A stretch of DNA of 64,000 bases. It comes from CAYQOX01 sp964419335. Lineage in GTDB: Bacteria; Hinthialibacterota; Hinthialibacteria; Hinthialibacterales; Hinthialibacteraceae. Positions 27,945 through 37,873 of the stretch are shown piece after piece. The stretch covers positions 100,027 to 164,026 of the forward strand of contig CAYQOX010000002.1 of NCBI GenBank assembly GCA_964419335.1, in the 5' to 3' direction. Below the pieces are notes generated by a model. That model worked only from the letters and a program-made list of their open reading frames with translations, had not been told where the DNA came from and searched no databases. Numbering within the stretch: position 1 is the stretch's first letter; every line of letters starts with the position of its first letter. Both the position numbers and the translations under genes were made by a program.

Positions 27945-28874
27945 ATGCCTTTGGAACTATGTTTTTATGGAATGAAGCACGTAGGATTTCAGGAGCAAAA
28001 ACGGGTTCCGCTTAAACCGAATGAAATCCGCGTGAAAACCCAATTGACGGGCATTCGCCATGGTGAGGATTTACGAGTACTGTATCGCAAGGACTGGAAA
28101 TTTCCCCATATTCCGCAAACTTGGGGTGTCGGCCAAGTCGTCGAGACGGGGGCGAATGTGCACGCCTTTACTGAAGGAGATACCGTCCATGGGCCGATGG
28201 TCCCTGGGGAAGAAAATATCTTGCAGGAAAAAGATGCCCATGCGATCCATTGGCTGCGGCCGGAGTTTTGTGTGTTTATGGAACCCGGTGAATGGGGGTT
28301 GCGGTGTGTCCATGCCAGCGGGGTCAAGTATGGCGATCGGGTGGCGATTTTTGGATTAGGCGCACCGGGCTTAATGGCGTTGCAGTATGCCCGTGCCAGC
28401 GGTGCGCTTGAAATCATCGCGGTGGATCCGCTGCCTTCGCGTTGTCAAGTCGCCCAACGTTTAGGGGCTCACTATCCCTTGTCAAGGGTAGAATTGCAAA
28501 ATGGAGACTGCGTGGAAGATTGTCATGCGGTGATCGAACTTTCAGGTAGTGCAGAAGGATTAATGAATGCGGCAGACGCAATTCTACCCGGCGGGACCCT
28601 GGTCGCTGGCGGTGTCCCCTATCCGCCAAATGCACTACGGCAGGTTGAGCGGCAAATCCACCCAAAAGAAGGCCGCTTTGTTTTGTTACCTGCAGAAACG
28701 ATAGAGCCATCCAATTTAAAAACATTAGTCTACACCAGCATCGCCGAAAAGACCGCAATCGTATGGCCAATCCATTCACACACGATTCCTTTCTCCGAGG
28801 TCTCCTTTGCCTACCAAAAAATCGATGAGGAACCGGATTGTTATAGAAAAGTGCTGCTGAAATATGAGCCGTGA
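27945..28874 (+). CDS. MDR-superfamily dehydrogenase-like protein
   Basis: A 309-residue protein of the medium-chain dehydrogenase/reductase fold: GroES-like N-domain (WGVGQVVETGANVHAFTEGDTV) and Rossmann domain with VAIFGLGAPGLMALQYARASG and VDPLPSRCQVAQRLGA. The usual catalytic zinc Cys (GICGTD) is replaced by GIRHGED, and the structural zinc cysteines are missing, so it is likely not zinc-dependent. I start it at 27945, where ATG follows TAGGTGGG; ORF sequence further upstream is possible but lacks a site. It is divergent from the DUF2905-queA pair and convergent with tgt. Substrate unknown. Confidence 0.8.
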   Translation: MPLELCFYGMKHVGFQEQKRVPLKPNEIRVKTQLTGIRHGEDLRVLYRKDWKFPHIPQTWGVGQVVETGANVHAFTEGDTVHGPMVPGEENILQEKDAHAIHWLRPEFCVFMEPGEWGLRCVHASGVKYGDRVAIFGLGAPGLMALQYARASGALEIIAVDPLPSRCQVAQRLGAHYPLSRVELQNGDCVEDCHAVIELSGSAEGLMNAADAILPGGTLVAGGVPYPPNALRQVERQIHPKEGRFVLLPAETIEPSNLKTLVYTSIAEKTAIVWPIHSHTIPFSEVSFAYQKIDEEPDCYRKVLLKYEP

Positions 28875-28955
28875 GACTCAAGATAAAAAGATCGCAGGAT
28901 TGTGAAAAACCTCCAATTTTGGTTATCATAAGCTAGACTAAAATTATGCTGGGAT

Positions 28956-30053
28956 TTAATTTTGCATTTTCCATTCATGATAAAACGAGGTGAATGTACC
29001 TTGGGTGATCTCATCGCGGCAGCGCTGCATGAATTGTTGGAAAAAGGTGATGTTGTGCAGGGTTGCCAGACGGGAGGCGAGAATTTCTCCGGCTTGGAAA
29101 AGATGCCGGAGATAGGCGCGGCTATAGTTGCGGCAACAATAACAAGGGCAGCTTTCATCCGGTGGATTCAGGTCTTCGCGATAACGTGCTTGTTTTACTG
29201 AAACTTTACCGTTCCATGTTAAAAGGTGGCTGTTTCTCGCCAAACGTGTGGGAATGACACAGTCAAACATATCGATCCCACGTAAAATCCCATCAAGAAA
29301 ATCATCCGGGGTGCCCACTCCCATGAGATAGCGGGGTTTGTCTTTGGGAAGAATCTCGTGTAACGCATCACACGTTTTCCATGTCTGAGTCTTGTCCTCC
29401 CCGATCATCAACCCACCAATGGCGTAACCTGGAAAATCCAATTGGATGAGATCGTGGGCGCTCTTTTCACGCAGGTCCTGATACACCCCGCCCTGTACGA
29501 TGGCAAACAGCGCTTGATCCTCACGAGTATGGGCTCCTTTGCAGCGTTCCGCCCATCGCCGTGTGAGTTCAATGGATTGTTGTGCGTATTCATAACTAAC
29601 CGGATAAGGTGTGCATTCATCAAAGCACATAATGATGTCCGCCCCTAGGTCATTTTCCAGCTGAATGACGCTTTCAGGGGTGAAGCGGTGTTCATTGCCA
29701 TCGATATGAGAGCGGAAGGTGGCACCTTCGCCATCAATTTTACGTAGGGGGGCTAAACTATAAATCTGAAAACCGCCGCTATCGGTAAGGATGGGTTTAT
29801 CCCAGTTCATGAAGGAATGCAAACCGCCCATTTTTTTTACGAGTTCTTGACCGGGACGTAAGTATAAATGATAAGCATTGCAAAGGATCATTTCTGAGCC
29901 CGTTTCCTTAATTTCTTCCGGGGTCATGGCTTTTACAGTCGCGTGGGTTCCCACAGGCATGAAAGCGGGGGTATGCACAATCCCGTGGGGGGTGGTTAAG
30001 CGGCCCCAGCGGGCACGCTCGTCGGTATGGAGGATTTCGTACTGAAACGGCAT
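28956..30053 (-). CDS. tgt: Queuine/preQ1 tRNA-guanine transglycosylase
   Basis: The 365-residue protein shows the TGT signatures TPAFMPVGTHATVKAM, ILTDSGGFQIYSL, GVGTPDDFLDGI with the catalytic Asp region (DMFDCVIPTRLARNSHLL) and the zinc site CPCYCCRNYSRAYLRHL. It swaps guanine 34 for preQ1 in tRNAs with GUN anticodons, the step before QueA. The start lies 15 bases after the stop of a sigma-54 response regulator gene, so it may be transcribed with that two-component pair, an unusual context. Confidence 0.97.
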   Translation of the reverse strand: MPFQYEILHTDERARWGRLTTPHGIVHTPAFMPVGTHATVKAMTPEEIKETGSEMILCNAYHLYLRPGQELVKKMGGLHSFMNWDKPILTDSGGFQIYSLAPLRKIDGEGATFRSHIDGNEHRFTPESVIQLENDLGADIIMCFDECTPYPVSYEYAQQSIELTRRWAERCKGAHTREDQALFAIVQGGVYQDLREKSAHDLIQLDFPGYAIGGLMIGEDKTQTWKTCDALHEILPKDKPRYLMGVGTPDDFLDGILRGIDMFDCVIPTRLARNSHLLTWNGKVSVKQARYREDLNPPDESCPCYCCRNYSRAYLRHLFQAGEILASRLATLHNITFFQQFMQRCRDEITQGTFTSFYHEWKMQN

Positions 30054-30068
30054 GATGATAATCGCAGA

Positions 30069-31451
30069 CTAAAGTAGCCCGTACTTTTTTCCTTTTTCGC
30101 GTATGGTTTTTCGGCTTGCTCCCGAGATGTGAGAGGCTTTGGAAAGATTGCCCTTCACTTTCTCCAATAGTTCAGAGAGATATTTTCTTTCAAAAGACTC
30201 GACTGCAGAATAGAAGGGCATTTTGATCAAAGATCCATTGTGTTGAGAAGATTTTTCCTCTTTCGGAGATGGATTTTCCAGCGGATGGGCAAAAATGAGG
30301 TCGGCTTTCTCGATGACACAGCCTTCTGTAAAGGCGACCGCACGATCGATGACGGTTCGGAGTTCCCGCACATTGCCCGGCCAGTGATAGTTCGTGATGG
30401 CTTCCATCGCCTCTTGGCTGAACGAGGTCGGCGATTCTTCATAATATTGAGCGTTAAGTTCAAGAAAGTGCTGTGCCAAAAGAGTAATATCCTCTTTTCT
30501 CTCGCGTAAAGGCGGTATATCGATGATAAAGCCACTCAGGCGGTAGTATAGATCCTCGCGAAAGAGCCCCTGTTCCATTAGATCATAAAGGCAGGCATTG
30601 GTTGCGGCGAGGATGCGAACATCAACCGGTACCATGGAGTTTTCGCCAAGGCGGCGGACCTTCTTTTCCTCAATCACCCGAAGCAACCGTGATTGCAAGT
30701 AGGAAGAGGCATTCCCGACTTCGTCAAAGAGCAGGGTGCCGCCATGAGCCGTTTCGATCATACCGATACGGTCGGTGGTAGCCCCGGTGAAAGAACCGTG
30801 CTTATGGCCGAAGAGTTCACTTTCCAAAAGCGTATCGGAAAGCGAGCCGCAATCGATGGGGACGAACTTCTTTTTCTTTCGCAAACTGGAGAGATGAATT
30901 GCTTGGGCAACGAGTTCCTTTCCTACTCCGCTTTCTCCTTGGATGAGCACCGCTCCTTGCATGCGGGAAACCCGGGGAATGAGTTTGAAGATTTTCTTCA
31001 TCGCATTGGAGCAGCCTACCAAGTTATAAAAACGGTTGTTTTTGTGTTCTTTGCCTCGAATGCTAACCCGACGGCGAACTCGATCAACATTAAGTAGAAT
31101 TTCCTGCGGCTCTACGGGCTTGATGAGATAATTGAGTGCACCCTGGCGCATGGCTTCAACGGCACTATTGATGGTTCCATACCCAGTGATGATCATCACT
31201 TCGGTTTCTGGATGAATCGATTTGGCTTCGGTTACCAACTGGACCCCGTTCATTCCTGGCATGGAAAGGTCGGTGATGACCATCTCATAAGGGGTTTGTT
31301 TTATCTTTTCCAAGGCTTCACTGCCCTGGGTGGCAATATCCACCTGATGCCCATCCGAATGGAGCAAATCTTTCAGGGTCGAAAGCATATCGGCTTCATC
31401 ATCAACGATAAGGATATGTAAGGAAGGATCGTGATAAACGGTGCCCTTCAT
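30069..31451 (-). CDS. Sigma-54 response regulator (second NtrC-like)
   Basis: A receiver domain with Asp61 in ITDLSMPG, an AAA+ domain with Walker A GESGVGKE, the sigma-54 contact loop in the variant form GSFTGA, and Walker B LLFDEV, followed by a C-terminal helix-turn-helix (LSKASHISGASRKTIREKGKKYGLL). The Ala to Ser change in the second position of GAFTGA is tolerated in some family members, so activity is still likely. It sits 151 bases after a soluble histidine kinase that is probably its partner and 15 bases before tgt. Target promoters are not evident in the window. Confidence 0.93.
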   Translation of the reverse strand: MKGTVYHDPSLHILIVDDEADMLSTLKDLLHSDGHQVDIATQGSEALEKIKQTPYEMVITDLSMPGMNGVQLVTEAKSIHPETEVMIITGYGTINSAVEAMRQGALNYLIKPVEPQEILLNVDRVRRRVSIRGKEHKNNRFYNLVGCSNAMKKIFKLIPRVSRMQGAVLIQGESGVGKELVAQAIHLSSLRKKKKFVPIDCGSLSDTLLESELFGHKHGSFTGATTDRIGMIETAHGGTLLFDEVGNASSYLQSRLLRVIEEKKVRRLGENSMVPVDVRILAATNACLYDLMEQGLFREDLYYRLSGFIIDIPPLRERKEDITLLAQHFLELNAQYYEESPTSFSQEAMEAITNYHWPGNVRELRTVIDRAVAFTEGCVIEKADLIFAHPLENPSPKEEKSSQHNGSLIKMPFYSAVESFERKYLSELLEKVKGNLSKASHISGASRKTIREKGKKYGLL

Positions 31452-31602
31452 TGTCTTTTAACCTTTACGATAGAACGAAATGCTTTTCATATACTGCATT
31501 TTGAACGATTCGCTCCGATTTCCATAGGGTAAATCGAGCCACGATATCTAATCCACTTTTGGTTCAACAGCTTATGGATCCAAAGTACGATAAATGTGAT
31601 TC

Positions 31603-32391
31603 TTAGGCTTCGTGGTGATTTCGTTCCGGCGCAAGAGGGAGAAAAGGTAATGTGAGGGTAAACGTACTTCCCACGCCACTTTGACTTTCGACCTCAACGT
31701 CTCCTCCCATATCACGAGCGAGGTTGCGAACGATGGTGAGTCCCAACCCTGTGCCTTGGCCATTCTTTTTGGTGGTATAGAAACGGTCGAAAATTTTATG
31801 GATGATGGGCTCGGGTATACCACAGCCGTTGTCGTGGATTGCGAGAGCGCAGCCTTGCTCATAAGGATTAATCTCGATCGTAAGTTTCCCCCCCTCGGGC
31901 ATGCTTTGGATCGCATTCACGATGATATTCAGCATGCATTCTAATAAGGCATTTTTATCTAAATAGAAAAGAGGGAGTGGTTGGCCTCTTTTTTCTACAT
32001 AAATTTGGTTCCATTCGAGTTCTTTGGAAAAGAGATGGAGAAGATTTTTCACTTCTTTATGAATATCCACCGTTTCTTTCTTCGGATTCACCCGAGCGAA
32101 ATTGAGGAGACAATCGATATATTCCTGAGCCCGATGAATGCTGCGATGAATGACCGCTATACTATTTTCAGAAATGGAACAAGAGTGGTTTTGGGCATGA
32201 TCAAGGTTAAAAGCGGCATTGCGCATCATCCCCAGTAAATTCCGCATTTCATGAGCGACGCTCATCGTTAAAAGGCCGATGGAGGCCATTTTTTCCATCG
32301 CAGAGAGATTGGGTGGAATTTCGTCAAAAGAGGTCTGCTCGGTTTTTGAGGTATCTATGGTTTGCGATGATTTTTTTAATGGTGTGGCCAT
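31603..32391 (-). CDS. Soluble sensor histidine kinase (NtrB-like)
   Basis: A short 262-residue kinase without membrane segments. His47 lies in SVAHEMRNLLGMMR, followed by the HATPase domain with N box ECMLNIIVNAIQSMPEGG, G1 DNGCGIP and G2 GTGLGLTIV. The first about 30 residues are a Ser/Thr/Lys-rich tail with no sensor domain, so it must get its signal from a partner protein or small ligand. It is the upstream gene of the NtrB-NtrC-like pair that leads into tgt. Confidence 0.92.
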   Translation of the reverse strand: MATPLKKSSQTIDTSKTEQTSFDEIPPNLSAMEKMASIGLLTMSVAHEMRNLLGMMRNAAFNLDHAQNHSCSISENSIAVIHRSIHRAQEYIDCLLNFARVNPKKETVDIHKEVKNLLHLFSKELEWNQIYVEKRGQPLPLFYLDKNALLECMLNIIVNAIQSMPEGGKLTIEINPYEQGCALAIHDNGCGIPEPIIHKIFDRFYTTKKNGQGTGLGLTIVRNLARDMGGDVEVESQSGVGSTFTLTLPFLPLAPERNHHEA

Positions 32392-33109
32392 ATCCCTTCC
32401 TCATTGCATTAAAATCAGATGAACAATTGTAAGAACGTTTATCTCTTTTATCAAAGTGTAATTCGATTTAGATCGCCGTTGGGCTAAATTTTTTTACATT
32501 TCATGCACAATTATTCCATCCTTGAAATTTCACTGAGGATAATTTCATTTTTTAGTTTGTTTCTAATTTAATGAAGGGAAACATAAGTGTCAACCGTTAT
32601 TTTTTCAAAGGCTTATGATATTTTTTTTATGAAGCGGAAGCCATTTATTCTCGCCAAGTAGATGGCGAGGTCGTAAGTTAAATATATTGAAGGGATTAAG
32701 CGGTTTTGTGAAGGAGGGATTTTGGAAGACAGCCTTATATGGGCGATTTCGACCAAGCGACAAGTTTTTCCAGTGCAAAAGGTTATTCTTAAAGAATGGA
32801 ACGTATCGACCGGCAGTGGGATAGAAAGACCATAAGTTATTGATTTGTTTTATATTGTTAAAGTGGTGATCATGAAATTACAAATGATATGTAATAGTTA
32901 TTTGCAGTTAGGTGAACACTTTCAATCGATAGAAACCTTTTTTTTCCCGTCTGATGGATTTCGATAAAAAGAATTCGAGAAGAGACAGGAGAATGATGAA
33001 CTTTGTTAAGAGTAAATGATTTAAGTCGAAAAGAATAGAGTAACGGTGTGTGGTGGAAGAAAAATTCTATCGAGTTTTCTTGTTTTTGCTTTAGATTGGA
33101 AGGCTAAGG
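32392..33109. other. AT-rich divergent intergenic region
   Basis: This 718-base gap lies between the divergent kinase gene and the cohesin-like gene and must hold promoters for both. I see no open frame of useful length. A 6-base hairpin, CTCGCC with GGCGAG, is at 32650-32669. Runs of T and A are frequent, but no clear DnaA boxes, sigma-54 sites or long repeats were found. Confidence 0.5.
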
Positions 33110-34747
33110 GTGGCATGGAAAATTATGGGTAAAATGAAAATGGTGCGATGGAGTGTCGTGTCGATATTATTCATTCTCACAATCGGCAGCGCTTGGCCGT
33201 TGACCTTGTCGCTCCCGGTGATTTCAGGAAATCCCGGCGATGTTATTGAGATCGAGGTGGGGGTTGATGAAGCCCAGGGGATTGAATCGTATCGTATTGT
33301 GATTGATCTCCCAAATTTATCCAACGATTATCCTTTGGAATATATCAAACAAAGTGCGACTGGAAAAGGAACCTTAACTAAAGATTGGGGACCGCCGGTT
33401 GAAACGGATCTTTCTCAATCTTCTCAGCAAGGATTTGTGGTCCTATTGAATACCGCGGGTGATTTACCCCCGCTGAAGAAAGGCCGCGGGGTTTTAGTGC
33501 GTTTTAAAGTTCGGATCAAGAAAACAGCAAGGAATGGGCGGATCGATTTAAATTTTAAACCGGGATTATCCAAAATAAATGGCGAAACGGGTACGTTCAA
33601 AACCGAAAGAGGATCGATCCGAGTGGATGCTACTTTTCTTTGGGGAGATATCAATAAAGACTCGGTGCCTGACTCTCAAGATGCATATCAAATCTTGCAA
33701 TATGACGCCTTATTGCGCAATACCTTCGAAGGGCATCATGCCACGCGTTACCGCTGGCCGGATCAGTTCCCTCCTGAAGCGGATGTGAATGGCGATCAAA
33801 CTTTGGGGGCGTATGATGCGTGGCATATCGTGCAATATGAAATTTTCGAACTGCTATGGTTTCCTGCCGATGTGGATCAAAACGGGGTTGGACCTGATGA
33901 GCAAAAAGTCGAGGTTGAACCGGAATCGGCTACCACGGTGCGGTTACCGAACTTGCAGGGACATCCAGGAGATGTATTGGATGTGGCGGTACAAATTCAG
34001 GAAGCTTCTAATGTGGCCAGTTATCGGATCGCGCTTGATTTTCCCAATGTCTCACCCTCGTTTCCCTTGGAATATGTGGTTGGCAGCGCCACTACGGCAG
34101 GAACCCTTACCGAAAATTGGCCGATCATTATGGTTAATGATCAAAGCCGTACAGAAGGGACTCTTTTGTTTGTCAGCGTAGCCGGGATGAATCCTCCCTT
34201 GCCGGAGGGACCGGGGATCTTGTTTCAATTTCAAGTCCGGATCAAGGATACTAAAGAGCGCGGGACTTACTCCTTGGATTTCCCTGCTCAATCGAAGACT
34301 CAATGGCGAAGCCGATTGAACGATGGGTTGATTCCAGCGAATCTTAAAACCGGGTCAATCGAGATCCGTGAGTTCCCGTATTGTGGGTTTGAGTTTAGTG
34401 TCAGTGGTTTCCCTATTGTGAAAACCTTGGAAAACGATTCTCCGCTGATGTTTCCAAAACATACCGGTCCGCTGTTCTCGGAAGAAGGCGATATGATCGC
34501 GGCGGCGGCGGATGTGAATCAGAGTACTCCATTCACCCGTTTGATTTATAGTCCGTCGGAAGGCGGGGAGCAGGAGATCGGGCGCTTTACCGAAATGTCA
34601 GGCGAAAAAGAGATTCTCAGCCTTGTCTATGGCGGGCGAAATATTGCCTGTTTGGAATTGGGTGATCCAACGCTGCCTGAGCGCTGTTATGTTTTCTTCC
34701 GGGTACCTTTCCAGATAACGGGGATCGGGGATGCTTTCGTTTATTAA
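33110..34747 (+). CDS. Cohesin-dockerin-cohesin secreted protein
   Basis: After a signal peptide (about 1-30) come a cohesin-like beta domain (about 31-175: SGNPGDVIEIEVGVDEAQGIESYRI), a dockerin-like region with calcium loops (GDINKDSVPDSQDAYQIL at about 178, ADVNGDQTLGAYDAWHIV at about 223 and a third, ADVDQNGVGPDE, at about 253), a second cohesin-like domain (about 277-415: QGHPGDVLDVAVQIQEASNVASYRI) and a C-terminal domain of about 130 residues that I do not recognise. The two cohesin-like domains are clearly related to each other. Having both interaction modules in one chain suggests chain-wise self-assembly or a scaffold. The GTG start follows GGAAGG. No cellulosome enzymes are nearby. 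Confidence 0.72.
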   Translation: MAWKIMGKMKMVRWSVVSILFILTIGSAWPLTLSLPVISGNPGDVIEIEVGVDEAQGIESYRIVIDLPNLSNDYPLEYIKQSATGKGTLTKDWGPPVETDLSQSSQQGFVVLLNTAGDLPPLKKGRGVLVRFKVRIKKTARNGRIDLNFKPGLSKINGETGTFKTERGSIRVDATFLWGDINKDSVPDSQDAYQILQYDALLRNTFEGHHATRYRWPDQFPPEADVNGDQTLGAYDAWHIVQYEIFELLWFPADVDQNGVGPDEQKVEVEPESATTVRLPNLQGHPGDVLDVAVQIQEASNVASYRIALDFPNVSPSFPLEYVVGSATTAGTLTENWPIIMVNDQSRTEGTLLFVSVAGMNPPLPEGPGILFQFQVRIKDTKERGTYSLDFPAQSKTQWRSRLNDGLIPANLKTGSIEIREFPYCGFEFSVSGFPIVKTLENDSPLMFPKHTGPLFSEEGDMIAAAADVNQSTPFTRLIYSPSEGGEQEIGRFTEMSGEKEILSLVYGGRNIACLELGDPTLPERCYVFFRVPFQITGIGDAFVY

Positions 34748-34799
34748 CACTATTCAAATAGAAATTCCTGCGGTTCCATGACGTGATACAAAGTAAGTT

Positions 34800-36809
34800 T
34801 TATTCCACCAGTTCATAAAGAATAATCGAGCCGGATTCCATCTGACGTTTGAAATAATTGGGATTATTTAAATATTCATTGTGTCCCAATTTTTTTAAGA
34901 TAGGATGAGATTCTTCGTGATCGCCAAGACGAAGATAATAATCAACACTGCGTTTTAATAACTCTTGGTGAATTTCGGGATAAGGACGGCCGTACATGGG
35001 TACGAGATCGCAATCATCGAGATGAATGATTTGAATGTCATCGCGGTAGACATGATAGCGATTGTCATGGGTGAGGATAGTCGAATTTTGTTCAAGGTTA
35101 AGATTGATGTAGCGCCAGATGGGGGCTTCTTCAGGATAAACAAAACGATAAAAGTTTTCAGGTTTGATTCCTGGATGGCGGAAATGCGATAAATTAGGAT
35201 CCGCGTGTTTAGAGCCCATGATAGAGAAGGTTATGCCTGGGGCTACACCGATGAAGAGTAGGAGGACAGCGAAAAAGTTGAGGAGGTAGAGATTAGGGAT
35301 GGCGGCGAGAAAGCGTCCTGTGAAGATCGCCAACAAGGGCATGACCGCCAGGGTATGATACCAGTACAAGCCCGAGATGACGTATTGATAAAGAAAGTAT
35401 AAAAATATGAGCAGGCCGAGAATAAGATAAAAGGGCTGTTTTCGTCTCCATCCCAAGAAGAAGGAGGGAAGCAGCAGGCCGGCTAATAAGGGTGTGAAGC
35501 GCCAATCCATGATAAATACATGGATGCTGTTAAGGATTTTTTCCCTCAAGGTGTTGCCAAGTTGAGAGGCGCCGTAGCCGTGATAGGTCCATTCTTGATT
35601 GCAGGAAGCCAACACCTCGAGATTGATATTCTTACCGCCGAAAATTTCAGGAAAGAAAGCATAAACGGGGTTTCCGGTTACGATCCAATTTCGTATGTTC
35701 CATGTCGCTGCAAGGAGAAACCAGAAGAGCAGCATGCCCCAGCTTTTCCAGGAGAATAGGGTTTTGTTGATGAATCGCGAGGTTTCACCCGGCCAGAGTA
35801 CCGCAGCGGCCACACAAGGCCAGACGATCCAGCCGAGATAGTTGATATGAGGAAAGATTGCCGCGACACAAAGGAGAGGATGGAGCAGCCATAGGTCGTT
35901 GTTCTTTAAATAGATGTATAAAAACAGGGCGAAGAGGCAGGTGTAGGCCATCACAAGCGCATAGTCTGAAGCCCAGATGTAGTAACTGGTTACGTAGGGG
36001 ATGGAGCGAAAAGCGAGGAGTGGGAGGATGGCTATAAGGCGGTTTTGAAACTGATGGAGGATGAGGTAATACAAGGCGATTAGGGAGCCAAGATGGGCCA
36101 GGGGCATGAGGACTTGCCCGTATAAATCCGACCAATGATCAAAGAGGGTGGCGGTGACCGCTTGGTGCAAGGGGTAGAGATGGGGATAATTGGCCCCGAG
36201 CCCCAAGCCTACCTGTAAGCATACCAAGATGGGGAACCCGCCCTGTTCGTAGGTCATTTTTCCATAGTGGATATATAAGATCAGTGCATCCCAATAGCTC
36301 ACGGGGAAGAAGAGAGAGTGATAGAAGTTCAAGAGGGTGATGATGGCGAGGGTGCCCCAGGCGCAACGGAATAGGAGGGTTTGGAACCGGGTCTCGGTGG
36401 CATAAGAAGCGGGCGTCCACACGATGGGTTGTTTGGATATTTTCTTTTGCGCCAGGGTGAGGAGTACGATAAACAGAAATAAGGTTAGAAGAATGGTGAC
36501 GCGGTTGAGAAGGAAGAAGATCGCGAAAAATTCAAGAACAAAGGTGCTTAAGCCAATTCCGGTAAAAAGTCCCGCAGCAATTTCCAGCCCGATGGGGAAA
36601 CGGATAAACAAGCGGAGAAAGAGAATCCCGATCCACGTGTGAATGGTGAGCGAAACAAGACTAAACAAAGTGTTGAGAAAAAACGCCTCCGGCCATCGGA
36701 ACTCCCATTGCAGCAGAACGCGAAAAAGCGAAGGAAGCACACTGGCATAAAATGGATTATGCTTGGCTAGGAAGAGGATATAAACGATTCCTAACCAAGC
36801 GAGAATCAT
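34800..36809 (-). CDS. Polytopic membrane protein, GT-C glycosyltransferase-like
   Basis: A 669-residue protein with about 12-13 transmembrane helices over the first 530 residues and a soluble C-terminal part. The layout, a Asp-containing first large loop (PVSYWDALILYIHYGKMTYEQGGFP) and a late periplasmic domain (TILTHDNRYHVY), resembles GT-C type glycosyltransferases of the ArnT/PMT kind that use lipid-linked sugars. I cannot place it in a named family. It lies 31 bases after purC on the same strand and may be read through from it. Confidence 0.55.
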   Translation of the reverse strand: MILAWLGIVYILFLAKHNPFYASVLPSLFRVLLQWEFRWPEAFFLNTLFSLVSLTIHTWIGILFLRLFIRFPIGLEIAAGLFTGIGLSTFVLEFFAIFFLLNRVTILLTLFLFIVLLTLAQKKISKQPIVWTPASYATETRFQTLLFRCAWGTLAIITLLNFYHSLFFPVSYWDALILYIHYGKMTYEQGGFPILVCLQVGLGLGANYPHLYPLHQAVTATLFDHWSDLYGQVLMPLAHLGSLIALYYLILHQFQNRLIAILPLLAFRSIPYVTSYYIWASDYALVMAYTCLFALFLYIYLKNNDLWLLHPLLCVAAIFPHINYLGWIVWPCVAAAVLWPGETSRFINKTLFSWKSWGMLLFWFLLAATWNIRNWIVTGNPVYAFFPEIFGGKNINLEVLASCNQEWTYHGYGASQLGNTLREKILNSIHVFIMDWRFTPLLAGLLLPSFFLGWRRKQPFYLILGLLIFLYFLYQYVISGLYWYHTLAVMPLLAIFTGRFLAAIPNLYLLNFFAVLLLFIGVAPGITFSIMGSKHADPNLSHFRHPGIKPENFYRFVYPEEAPIWRYINLNLEQNSTILTHDNRYHVYRDDIQIIHLDDCDLVPMYGRPYPEIHQELLKRSVDYYLRLGDHEESHPILKKLGHNEYLNNPNYFKRQMESGSIILYELVE

Positions 36810-36840
36810 CCATGGTATGAGGTATTGATAGCGAGGCGTA

Positions 36841-37734
36841 TTAATCGGGCTGCCACTCCCTTCCGGTAATCATGCGGTAGGCGTCTTGATAGCGTTTGCA
36901 GGTATTATCGATGATCTCTTGGGGAAGATCGGGGGGGGGCGGGTTATGATCCCATTCGATTTGATTGAGGTAGTCACGAACGAATTGTTTATCGAACGCT
37001 TCTTGGGGCTGACCGGGCTGGTAGTTCTCTTCGAGCCAGAAGCGTGAAGAGTCCGGAGTGAGGACTTCATCGATGAGGACGATCTCACCATCAAGAAGAC
37101 CAAACTCAAATTTGGTGTCGGCGAGGATTACGCCGCGTTCGCGCGCCCGTTTGGCTGCGCTTTTGTATAGTTCAAGACTGCGTTCGCGTAGTTCTTCACC
37201 TTCCCAACCACCGACAATCACCACCATTTCGTCAAAGGAAATATTCTCATCGTGTCCTTCGTCATTCTTGGTCGCGGGAGTGAAAACCGGTTTGGGAAGT
37301 TCTTCTGACTCGCGCAGACCTGAGGGCAGCCGAATGCCGCAGACGGTTTGATTGTTTTGATACTCTTTCCAGGCAGAGCCAGAGAGAAAACCGCGTACCA
37401 CGCATTCGACCCGAAACGGTTCGACTTTTTTGCAGAGCATGGAACGGTTTTTCAACTGCTGGGTTTGTTCCTTGAATGGGGAGGGGAATTCGCTGACCTC
37501 GGTGGTGATCATATGATGGGGCTGGGCTTCGGGAAGCACTTCAAACCAGTGTTTGGACATCTGAGTAAGAATGGCCCCTTTGTCGGGGATCCCTTGGGGC
37601 AGCACACAGTCAAAGGCACTGATGCGGTCGGAAGCGACTAACAGGAGTGTATCGTTCAAGTCAAAGATATCGCGTACCTTGCCTTGTTTTATGGGGGGTA
37701 CTCCTGGGATTTGGATATTGGTTATAGCTTTCAT
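36841..37734 (-). CDS. purC: SAICAR synthetase
   Basis: The 297-residue protein begins with KQGKVRDIFDL and DRISAFDCVLPQGIPDKG and has VECVVRGFLSGSAWKEY and LADTKFEFGL, the signatures of phosphoribosylaminoimidazole-succinocarboxamide synthase. It is of the longer form (about 300 aa) also found in yeast Ade1 and many bacteria, instead of the 240-residue form. It joins CAIR and aspartate using ATP in purine synthesis. No other purine genes are nearby. Confidence 0.97.
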   Translation of the reverse strand: MKAITNIQIPGVPPIKQGKVRDIFDLNDTLLLVASDRISAFDCVLPQGIPDKGAILTQMSKHWFEVLPEAQPHHMITTEVSEFPSPFKEQTQQLKNRSMLCKKVEPFRVECVVRGFLSGSAWKEYQNNQTVCGIRLPSGLRESEELPKPVFTPATKNDEGHDENISFDEMVVIVGGWEGEELRERSLELYKSAAKRARERGVILADTKFEFGLLDGEIVLIDEVLTPDSSRFWLEENYQPGQPQEAFDKQFVRDYLNQIEWDHNPPPPDLPQEIIDNTCKRYQDAYRMITGREWQPD

Positions 37735-37873
37735 AAGATTTGGGAATCTCCTTTTTATATGGGTAATGTATTCGAGATACGGAATTATTGTAATGGATCA
37801 TTAGGGTGAATGTTGTCTCATCGGTGTCTCTTGAGACTATTATTGTAAGCAAAAGGTTGCTGGGGAAAAGGGG

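Noticed and set aside
28000..36000. Possible switch in G/C skew of the plus strand, as expected near a replication origin or terminus
   Set aside because: A few lines sampled by hand gave mixed results on both sides, and no DnaA boxes were seen in the 32.4-33.1 kb gap. A cumulative skew plot would be needed.
36424..37641. Several plus-strand frames of 70-100 codons opposite the membrane protein and purC
   Set aside because: They lie antisense to well-supported genes and show only mirrored composition.
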